From Firmicutes bacterium UBA1047 (lineage in GTDB: Bacteria > Bacillota > Clostridia > Tissierellales > Sedimentibacteraceae), in the NCBI GenBank assembly GCA_002316585.1, contig DCDU01000051.1, positions 3,341 to 8,407 of the forward strand: 5,067 nucleotides of DNA. The letters run 5' to 3'. The stretch's first letter is position 1. Every line of letters begins with the position of its first letter. Both the position numbers and the translations under genes were made by a program. Below are positions 1 through 5,067 of this stretch, piece by piece. A model generated the notes under the pieces. The model searched no databases, had not been told where the DNA came from, and saw only the letters and a program-made list of their open reading frames with translations.

Positions 1-10
1 GCTAAGATGA

Positions 11-88
11 ATGGGGACACACCAATCAATGTATGGAGACACACCTCTACTATAGGGAAAGTCTCTGCGGGTAAGAGGAATGTCCCCA
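11..88. repeat. Short nested repeat, possibly a REP-like or insertion-sequence-end remnant
   Basis: ATGGGGACACACC (11-23) recurs as ATGGAGACACACC (33-45), 12 of 13 bases identical with a 22-base period. TGGGGACA (12-19) is also a perfect inverted match to TGTCCCCA (81-88), and inside that pair GAGAC (36-40) is inverted against GTCTC (61-65). The two inverted pairs share nearly the same centre (about base 50), so the segment could fold as a long interrupted cruciform or hairpin. Repeats built on GGGGACA/TGTCCCC are familiar in REP elements spread by IS200/RAYT-type transposases in Firmicutes, and repeated end motifs also occur at IS21-type insertion sequence ends. No transposase is present in the window, so the origin is inference. 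The segment is less AT-rich than the neighbouring intergenic DNA. Confidence 0.4.
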
Positions 89-94
89 AATTAC

Positions 95-100
95 GGAGGT
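95..100 (+). promoter_or_regulatory. Ribosome binding site that fixes the GH13 start at 104
   Basis: GGAGGT stands just before ATG at 104, with four bases between GGAGG and the start codon. An in-frame ATG at 80 has only AGAGG one base upstream, too close for normal initiation, and would add eight residues (MSPNYGGT) before the point where the protein family normally begins. Translation of the glycosidase is therefore placed at 104. No convincing -35/-10 pair is visible in bases 1-94; TACTAT at 48-53 is the only -10-like hexamer and has no partner, so the promoter probably lies left of the window or is weak. Confidence 0.7.
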
Positions 101-103
101 ACT

Positions 104-1879
104 ATGTATATATTTGATTCTCAGTCTCAATTTTGCAGGCATCCTCAGGGAGGAATTAAATCAAATGAAATAATTACATTTAAAATACTTGTTAAGCGAA
201 ACATCAATGCACCGGAATTATTGATTGAAAAAAGACATGATTATGTCAGAGCTTTTTACGATAAAATTAAAATGCAATGGATAGATTCTGAAAAAAACTA
301 TGATTTATACCGGGTTGAATTATCTATAAAGGAATATGGTCATTACTATTATTCCTTTATTTTTAATGAGGAAAAATCCAATGATTATGAGCTGCTGATA
401 TATGATGAAAACTATTTAACTCCTGATTGGGCAAAGGGAGGAATCATATATCATATTTTTGCAGACAGGTTTTTCAGAACAAAAAATACTGAGAAAAAGT
501 GCGTGAAAATAAGAAATTGGGGTGAAGTCCCTCATTATCTTCCTGATGAAAATGGAGAAATACTGAATAACGACTTTTTCGGCGGAAATTTAGAAGGTAT
601 AAAAGAAAAGTTACCTTACATTGCAAGTCTTGGTGTAAGTATAATCTACCTATCCCCTATTTTTGAAGCAAATTCAAACCACAAGTATGACACGGGAGAT
701 TATCATAAGATTGATACAATGTTCGGAAATGAAAATTCCCTTAATGCTCTATGCACGGAAGCTGAAAAATATGGAATTTATGTTATCCTTGACGGAGTTT
801 TCAGCCATACGGGAGATGACAGCATTTATTTCAATAAATATGGCAGGTATGATTCAATAGGTGCATACCAAAGCAAGGACTCTCCTTATTTTGAATGGTA
901 TACCTTTAACGAATGGAATAATGATTACAAAAGCTGGTGGAACATTAAAACATTGCCTGAAATAAATGAAAATAATCAATCTTATATAGAATTTATAACT
1001 GGAAAAAACGGAGTGCTGCAGCATTGGCAAAAGGTCGGTGTAATGGGATGGCGTTTGGACGTTGCAGACGAGCTTCCGGATGAATTTATCGATGCCCTTC
1101 GCACTTCCGTAAAAAAAGAAAACAAATCTCCTTTGATAATAGGTGAGGTTTGGGAATATGCATCAAATAAATATTCCTATGAAAAGCTGAGGAAATATTT
1201 ATTGGGAAAACAGCTTGATTCCGTAACCAATTACCCCTTAAGACACGGAATAATAGAATTCGTAAAAAATAAAGACTGTAATCTTCTTTATGAAACATTG
1301 AATAGAATTATGGAAACATATCCTCCCGAAACAGTGGACTGCCTTATGAATATTATAGGAACCCACGATACTGAAAGAATTCTTACTGTATTAGGAAGCA
1401 GTATAATTCCTTACAGCAAAGAAGAAATGTCGGTAAGCAGGCTTTCTGAGGAAGAATTAAAACAAGGAATAAAGCTTTTGAAAATTGCAGTTCTGCTCCA
1501 AATGACTCTTCCCGGAATTCCCTGCATTTATTATGGTGATGAAGCGGGTTTGCAAGGCTGGAAGGACCCTTTTAACAGAAGATGCTATCCCTGGGGAAAT
1601 GAAAACAGGGATATACTTGATTACTATATGTCTATAACAAGTTTTCGGAGAAAAGTCAAAGTTTTAGCTTCCGGAAAGTATAAATGCTTAATTCATGATA
1701 AATCTGTTTTTGTATTTCAAAGATTTAATGATAAAGAAAAAATAATTATTGCGGTGAATTTGTCTAATAGTGAAATTACATTGAAGCTCCGGGAAACCAT
1801 GACTGAATACGGCAAAAATAAGGAAAGCAATATTTTCAGCTTAGAAAAAGAAAATTATTTAATTTTAGCGGAACCGTAA
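104..1879 (+). CDS. GH13 alpha-glycosidase, neopullulanase/amylopullulanase type (cytoplasmic alpha-amylase family)
   Basis: This 591-residue enzyme should hydrolyse alpha-1,4 (and perhaps alpha-1,6) bonds in maltodextrin, glycogen or pullulan by the retaining GH13 mechanism. Residues 1 to about 105 resemble the beta-sandwich N domain of neopullulanases (FDSQSQFCRHPQGGI near the start). The catalytic barrel begins near GGIIYHIFADRFF (112-124). Visible family motifs are FFGGNLEGI, SNHKYDTGDY (from 191), region I DGVFSH (230-235), region V LPEIN (284-288), region II GWRLDVAD with nucleophile Asp319, region III IIGEVWE with acid/base Glu348, region IV IIGTHD with Asp422, and YYGDEAG (476-482). 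A small C-terminal beta domain of roughly 70 residues ends the protein. All three catalytic acids are present. There is no signal peptide or membrane segment, so it acts inside the cell. It converges on malQ, which fits intracellular alpha-glucan breakdown. The family is certain; whether it is best called neopullulanase, cyclomaltodextrinase or alpha-amylase cannot be settled from sequence. Confidence 0.93.
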   Translation: MYIFDSQSQFCRHPQGGIKSNEIITFKILVKRNINAPELLIEKRHDYVRAFYDKIKMQWIDSEKNYDLYRVELSIKEYGHYYYSFIFNEEKSNDYELLIYDENYLTPDWAKGGIIYHIFADRFFRTKNTEKKCVKIRNWGEVPHYLPDENGEILNNDFFGGNLEGIKEKLPYIASLGVSIIYLSPIFEANSNHKYDTGDYHKIDTMFGNENSLNALCTEAEKYGIYVILDGVFSHTGDDSIYFNKYGRYDSIGAYQSKDSPYFEWYTFNEWNNDYKSWWNIKTLPEINENNQSYIEFITGKNGVLQHWQKVGVMGWRLDVADELPDEFIDALRTSVKKENKSPLIIGEVWEYASNKYSYEKLRKYLLGKQLDSVTNYPLRHGIIEFVKNKDCNLLYETLNRIMETYPPETVDCLMNIIGTHDTERILTVLGSSIIPYSKEEMSVSRLSEEELKQGIKLLKIAVLLQMTLPGIPCIYYGDEAGLQGWKDPFNRRCYPWGNENRDILDYYMSITSFRRKVKVLASGKYKCLIHDKSVFVFQRFNDKEKIIIAVNLSNSEITLKLRETMTEYGKNKESNIFSLEKENYLILAEP

Positions 1880-1903
1880 GCTCGTGATTTGAGTTTTTGC
1901 ATA

Positions 1904-1934
1904 ATTTGTGTATATTTTTTGTACAAATATTTTT
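1904..1934 (+). terminator. Weak AT-rich hairpin terminator after the GH13 gene
   Basis: ATTTGTGTA (1904-1912) can pair with TGTACAAAT (1920-1928), giving nine pairs of which two are G-U, around a 7-base loop. Five T residues follow (1930-1934). It starts 25 bases after the glycosidase stop codon, the right place for a terminator, but the stem has almost no G-C pairs and would be unstable. The rest of the 1880-2102 gap holds further T-tracts, a TGACA/TGTCA inverted pair (1986-1990 and 2000-2004), a TTCGCGAA palindrome (2005-2012) and a GTATATATATAC palindrome (2055-2066), but no gene. No clear terminator for malQ is seen; on its strand there is only an unpaired run of eight T residues at 2023-2030. 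Confidence 0.4.
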
Positions 1935-2102
1935 GAGATTTTTGTCTTTAATGAATGTGATGATTTCAATCAAAATTTAGATTTTTGACAAGAAATTTAT
2001 GTCATTCGCGAAGCAAAAGTATAAAAAAAATCAAGTTTCCATTTTTTTACATTTGTATATATATACTAAATAACATAAGCTATCTGCATGTATCCCAATA
2101 TA

Positions 2103-3587
2103 TTATATGACGCAAGCATGCAAATGTGCCTTCTTAATTATTTCAGACAATTTATCATTTAATTCTGACTGTTTTAACCTCCAGCGCCAATTGCCGCCCA
2201 ATGTTGACGGAGTATTGATTCTTGCCTCCGAGCTCAGGCAAATTAAGTCTTGAATAGGTACTATGCAAAGATTAGCCTTGCTGTTGTATACCGCTTTTAT
2301 TAACTCATATACAATATCGTCAAGGTTTTTATTATTTTCATTAATATTTAATATATTCAAAACATTCTGTCTTGCTTTAGCATCAAGCTTTTCAAACCAG
2401 CCTTTTAAGGTATCATTATCATGGGTACCCGTATACGCAACTGAATTTTCTTCATAATTATTCGGCAAATATGGATTGTCGGGATTACCGTCAAATGCAA
2501 ACTGCAAAACCTTCATTCCCGGAAAACCTAAATCCTTCTTTAATTTAACAACACTATCCGTAATAATTCCCAAGTCTTCGGCAATAATATTTACATTGCC
2601 TAATTTTTCTCTTAATTTTTGAAACAGTTCCTTTCCATAGGCAGGAAGCCACTTTCCGTTAATAGCATTCTCAGAGCCATAGGGAACTGCCCAAAATTCA
2701 TCAAATCCCCTGAAGTGGTCTATTCGCACTACATCATATAATTTAAGCAAAAATTCAATTCTGTTTATCCACCATTCAAATTCTGTTTCTCTTAAGTATT
2801 CCCAATTATAGACTGGATTTCCCCAAAGCTGTCCCTCATCGGAAAAGCCATCGGGAGGTACACCTGCAACACATGCGGGCAGATTATTTTCATCTGTCAT
2901 GAACAGCTTTCTTTCTGTCCATATATCAACACTGTCTTCCGCAGCATAAATAGGAATGTCTCCAATTATTGATATTCCTGAATTATTGGCATATTCCTTC
3001 AATTTAAAATATTGGTCAAAGAATAAGTATTGCAAAAAAATCCAAAAGTTTATTTCATCCTTAAGCTCATCTTTTATTGATTCTATTACACTTGTATCCC
3101 TTTTAACCAGCTTTTCATCCCACTTATGCCAAGCAAGCTGATTGTTTTCATACTTTAATGCCATAAATAACGCATAATCCAAAACCCACTTATTTTGCTC
3201 CGTAAAAGAAGTTAAGCTGAGGGATTTCCCTTTGTTTACATAAGCCTTTCTTAAAACTCCGTACTTAGTGTCAAATAATTTTTTATAATCAATGTATTCA
3301 TCATTGTTATTAAAATCAATAGTTTCCAAGTCAGCTTTTTTAATAAATCCTTCTTCCTCCAATACTTCCAAGTCTATGAAATACGGATTGCCTGCAAATA
3401 CGGAAAATGAAGAATAGGGGGAATCTCCGTAGGAAGTAGGTCCAAGGGGCAGAATCTGCCAGTAACTTTGTCCTGCAGAACGCAGAAAATCAATAAATCT
3501 ATAAGCTTCCCTTCCAAATGTACCTATTCCGTATTTTGACGGAAGTGAAAAAACCGGCAATAATATTCCAAAGCTTCTGTTGTGCAT
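2103..3587 (-). CDS. malQ: 4-alpha-glucanotransferase (amylomaltase, GH77)
   Basis: This 494-residue enzyme transfers an alpha-1,4-glucan segment from one maltooligosaccharide to another, releasing glucose and building longer chains for phosphorylase or amylase. It is a cytoplasmic protein of usual family length. Visible GH77 signatures: PSKYGIGTFG near the N terminus followed by QSYWQILPLGPTSYGDSPY; the 250s substrate loop GVPPDGFS (242-249) running into GQLWGNP; RIDHFRG with nucleophile Asp290; AED with acid/base Glu337; GTHDND with Asp390; and RINTPSTLGGNWRWR ending at residue 470. These three acids fall almost exactly at the numbering known for the Thermus aquaticus enzyme (293, 340, 395). 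An in-frame TTG at 3599 would add four residues, but its first bases overlap the GGAG ribosome binding site, so ATG at 3587 is chosen. It lies 138 bases downstream of metK, behind a terminator, and converges with the GH13 gene, its likely metabolic partner. Confidence 0.96.
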   Translation of the reverse strand: MHNRSFGILLPVFSLPSKYGIGTFGREAYRFIDFLRSAGQSYWQILPLGPTSYGDSPYSSFSVFAGNPYFIDLEVLEEEGFIKKADLETIDFNNNDEYIDYKKLFDTKYGVLRKAYVNKGKSLSLTSFTEQNKWVLDYALFMALKYENNQLAWHKWDEKLVKRDTSVIESIKDELKDEINFWIFLQYLFFDQYFKLKEYANNSGISIIGDIPIYAAEDSVDIWTERKLFMTDENNLPACVAGVPPDGFSDEGQLWGNPVYNWEYLRETEFEWWINRIEFLLKLYDVVRIDHFRGFDEFWAVPYGSENAINGKWLPAYGKELFQKLREKLGNVNIIAEDLGIITDSVVKLKKDLGFPGMKVLQFAFDGNPDNPYLPNNYEENSVAYTGTHDNDTLKGWFEKLDAKARQNVLNILNINENNKNLDDIVYELIKAVYNSKANLCIVPIQDLICLSSEARINTPSTLGGNWRWRLKQSELNDKLSEIIKKAHLHACVI

Positions 3588-3593
3588 ATATAT

Positions 3594-3597
3594 CTCC
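3594..3597 (-). promoter_or_regulatory. Ribosome binding site that fixes the malQ start at 3587
   Basis: On the minus strand GGAG (3597-3594) is followed after six bases by ATG at 3587-3585, ideal Shine-Dalgarno spacing. The longer in-frame reading from TTG at 3599 would place the start codon over this site, leaving it no ribosome binding site of its own. The shorter, ATG-started protein is therefore preferred. Confidence 0.75.
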
Positions 3598-3615
3598 AAT
3601 GCTTAAGTTTAATTA

Positions 3616-3645
3616 ATAATATCATAAAGTTTTGAGAATTATGAA
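3616..3645 (-). promoter_or_regulatory. Possible malQ promoter
   Basis: On the minus strand TTCATA (3645-3640, four of six matches to TTGACA) and TATTAT (3621-3616, five of six matches to TATAAT) are 18 bases apart. They lie between the metK terminator and the malQ ribosome binding site and would give a leader of about 20 bases. A promoter is expected here because the hairpin at 3668-3700 should end metK transcription. The region is so AT-rich that such hexamers arise easily by chance. No operator or catabolite-repression (cre) site was recognised. Confidence 0.3.
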
Positions 3646-3667
3646 TAAGATTAAAAAACATTTATTC

Positions 3668-3700
3668 AAAAATAGAGCAAATTATAAATTGCTCTATTTT
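3668..3700 (-). terminator. Intrinsic terminator of metK
   Basis: AAAATAGAGCAA (3669-3680) and TTGCTCTATTTT (3689-3700) form a perfect 12-bp stem around an 8-base loop. Read on the minus strand, the stem ends in a run of five T residues (3672-3668), partly within the stem base, as in many AT-rich clostridial terminators. It starts 25 bases after the metK stop codon and precedes malQ, so it should make metK a single-gene transcript. The nearly symmetric A and T flanks mean it could also stop transcripts from the other strand, although no plus-strand gene ends here. Confidence 0.8.
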
Positions 3701-3725
3701 AATGACAAGTATATCCGGTTAAATT

Positions 3726-4904
3726 TTACAGGTATTTTCTTAATATTTCTTTTTTATCTGTTTTTTCCCACGGAAGGTCAAGGTCTTCTCTTCCAAAGTG
3801 TCCGTATGCTGCAAGCTGTTGATAAATAGGTCTTCTTAAATTGAATCTTTCTATAATTACAGCAGGTCTTAAGTCAAAATTCTCAGCTATTGCTTTTTCA
3901 ATTATTTCATTGTCAACTTTATTTGTACCGAATGTTTCAACCATTACTGAAACCGGTTTTGCAACTCCAATGGCATAAGCGAGTTCAACTTCGCATTTAT
4001 CCGCAAGTCCTGCAGCAACAATATTTTTTGCAATATATCTTGCCGCATATGCTGCGGAGCGGTCAACCTTTGTAGGATCTTTTCCTGAAAATGCTCCGCC
4101 ACCATGTCTTGCATATCCTCCGTAAGTGTCTACTATTATTTTTCTACCGGTTAATCCCGAATCACCCTGTGGTCCTCCGATTACAAATCTTCCTGTAGGA
4201 TTTACAAAATACTTCGTATTTTCATCCAATAGATTTTCAGGAACTACCGTCTTAATTACATATTCCTTAATGTCTTTTTCGATTGTTGTCCTATCTACAT
4301 TAGGATTATGCTGTGTAGATATAACAATTGTATCAATGCGCACCGGTACATTATCATGATACTCAACTGTTACCTGTGTTTTCCCGTCGGGTCTTAAATA
4401 GTCGACAACTTTGTTCTTTCTTATTTCCGTAAGCTTCATCGCAAGCTTGTGAGCCAAGGATATAGGCATGGGCATCAGCTCGGGTGTTTCATTGCACGCA
4501 AATCCAAACATCATTCCCTGGTCGCCTGCTCCAATCATATCATTAGTATCTTGGTGATCCTTTTTATACTCATCAGCCTGATTGACACCCATTGCAATAT
4601 CCTGAGACTGTTCTTCAATCGATGTGAATACTGCGCATGTTTTATGGTCGAAACCATATTCTGCATTGTCATAGCCGATATTTGCGATTGTTTGTCTTAC
4701 TATCTTAGGAATATCAATATAACAGCTTGTGCTTATTTCTCCTGCCACAAGAACAAAACCTGTCTTAGTAATTGTTTCACAGGCAACTCTTCCATTTGGA
4801 TCCTGCTCCATAATTGCATCTAAGATGCCATCTGATATCTGGTCACACATTTTGTCGGGATGACCTTCTGTAACTGATTCAGATGTAAATAACCATTTCT
4901 TCAT
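3726..4904 (-). CDS. metK: S-adenosylmethionine synthetase (methionine adenosyltransferase)
   Basis: This 392-residue cytoplasmic enzyme makes S-adenosylmethionine from methionine and ATP, releasing phosphate and pyrophosphate; it is normally a homotetramer needing magnesium and potassium. It spans the three usual domains at full family length. Clear signatures are GHPDK (14-18) in the ATP/metal site, [10 protein letters not shown] (125-134), [12 protein letters not shown] with Arg254 and Lys255, and [19 protein letters not shown] (268-286) with Lys275, Lys279 and Asp281, equivalent to the E. coli residues 244, 245, 265, 269 and 271. The DLPWE motif lies near the C terminus. The start ATG at 4904 follows AAAGGA (4916-4911) by six bases. 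The gene has its own terminator and a SAM-I riboswitch in its leader, so its expression should fall when SAM is plentiful. Nothing is missing or unusual in the protein. Confidence 0.98.
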   Translation of the reverse strand: MKKWLFTSESVTEGHPDKMCDQISDGILDAIMEQDPNGRVACETITKTGFVLVAGEISTSCYIDIPKIVRQTIANIGYDNAEYGFDHKTCAVFTSIEEQSQDIAMGVNQADEYKKDHQDTNDMIGAGDQGMMFGFACNETPELMPMPISLAHKLAMKLTEIRKNKVVDYLRPDGKTQVTVEYHDNVPVRIDTIVISTQHNPNVDRTTIEKDIKEYVIKTVVPENLLDENTKYFVNPTGRFVIGGPQGDSGLTGRKIIVDTYGGYARHGGGAFSGKDPTKVDRSAAYAARYIAKNIVAAGLADKCEVELAYAIGVAKPVSVMVETFGTNKVDNEIIEKAIAENFDLRPAVIIERFNLRRPIYQQLAAYGHFGREDLDLPWEKTDKKEILRKYL

Positions 4905-4998
4905 ATTTTATCCTTTCTTACTTAAATACTATTTATCTATACCTTATTTTAAAGTCTTACATACGCAGTGCAATGCATCAAATTTGGTTAGAGCATAC

Positions 4999-5022
4999 AA
5001 AAACCTCTTCAAAAGAAGAGGT
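4999..5022 (-). terminator. Riboswitch-controlled intrinsic terminator in the metK leader
   Basis: ACCTCTTC (5022-5015) and GAAGAGGT (5010-5003) form a perfect 8-bp stem with a TTTT loop, followed by T residues to 4999. It lies inside the leader rather than after a gene. Its 5' arm is complementary to the 3' strand of the riboswitch P1 helix, which marks it as a regulated attenuator rather than a gene-end terminator. Confidence 0.88.
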
Positions 5023-5067
5023 CAAATTGCTTTCTATTGCCTCATCTTTCGGAAATCCGCGGGAATT
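4999..5067 (-). promoter_or_regulatory. SAM-I (S-box) riboswitch of metK: 3' part of aptamer plus expression platform, cut by the window edge
   Basis: Read on the minus strand from the window end, AATTCC (5067-5062), a short P4 hairpin CGG-ATTT-CCG (5059-5050) and AAAGATGAGG (5049-5040) reproduce the 3' end of the S-box aptamer. The last segment is the 3' strand of helix P1. About 18 bases later comes a terminator hairpin (5022-4999). The aptamer binds S-adenosylmethionine, and its position ahead of metK is classical product feedback. GAAAGATGAGG (5050-5040) can pair with CCTCTTCTTTT (5021-5011) in 10 of 11 positions (one G-U, one U-U mismatch), forming an antiterminator. With SAM bound, P1 holds this strand, the terminator forms and metK is off. 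The 5' strand of P1, P2 and P3 lie outside the window. A further 94 bases separate the terminator from the metK start. Confidence 0.9.

Noticed and set aside
80..103. Upstream in-frame ATG that would extend the GH13 protein by eight residues
   Set aside because: Its purine-rich sequence is only one base away from the ATG, while ATG at 104 has GGAGG four bases upstream and matches the family N terminus better. The ATG at 80 also overlaps the right arm of the inverted repeat.
1986..2004. TGACA/TGTCA inverted pair as a malQ or GH13 terminator or operator
   Set aside because: A five-base stem with a nine-base loop and no adjoining T-run is too weak and is likely to arise by chance in this sequence.
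3588..3599. TTG start giving malQ four extra residues
   Set aside because: The TTG overlaps the GGAG ribosome binding site that serves ATG at 3587 with ideal spacing.
3632..3829. 65-residue plus-strand open frame with a hydrophobic stretch, spanning the malQ-metK gap
   Set aside because: It runs through the metK terminator hairpin and into antisense metK codons; the hydrophobic run comes from T-rich antisense sequence. No ribosome binding site precedes it.
4449..4823. 124-residue open frame on the plus strand inside metK
   Set aside because: It is entirely antisense to a strongly conserved gene, lacks a ribosome binding site, and has a cysteine-rich composition typical of a shadow frame.
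4949..4978. Nine-codon minus-strand frame (MHCTACVRL) in the metK leader as a possible leader peptide
   Set aside because: There is no ribosome binding site before its ATG, and the upstream riboswitch already explains regulation.
1..5067. CRISPR array, tRNA, rRNA, phage or defence genes
   Set aside because: No regularly spaced repeats, no cloverleaf-like segments and no coding sequence beyond the three metabolic genes were found on either strand.

Overview
The window is AT-rich DNA that looks like a chromosomal stretch from a low-GC Gram-positive anaerobe of the class Clostridia. The evidence is the base composition, the strong GGAGG-type ribosome binding sites, the AGA/ATA-rich codon use, short intrinsic terminators, and a methionine adenosyltransferase gene preceded by a SAM-I (S-box) riboswitch. 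I cannot name the genus from sequence alone.

Layout: Bases 1-103 are a short leader that holds a 13-base direct repeat (12 of 13 identical) inside an 8-base perfect inverted repeat, probably the remnant of a small repeat or insertion-sequence end. A complete plus-strand GH13 alpha-glycosidase of the neopullulanase/amylopullulanase type follows (104-1879). A 223-base, very AT-rich convergent gap (1880-2102) carries a weak terminator for it. On the minus strand lie malQ (4-alpha-glucanotransferase, 2103-3587), a 12-bp terminator hairpin (3668-3700), metK (S-adenosylmethionine synthetase, 3726-4904) and a 162-base metK leader. The far end of that leader is the 3' part of a SAM-I riboswitch with its expression platform (4999-5067); the rest of the aptamer lies beyond the right edge.

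How the genes work together: The GH13 enzyme and MalQ face each other and make biochemical sense as a pair. Neither has a signal peptide, so both should act in the cytoplasm on imported maltodextrins or stored glycogen: the GH13 enzyme hydrolyses alpha-glucans and MalQ disproportionates short maltooligosaccharides. metK is a separate transcription unit, isolated from malQ by its own terminator and controlled by its product SAM through the riboswitch.

Novelty: I found no previously undescribed system. All three proteins are well-known families with intact catalytic residues. The parts most worth a second look are the riboswitch expression platform, where the terminator/antiterminator choice can be read directly, and the repeat upstream of the amylase.
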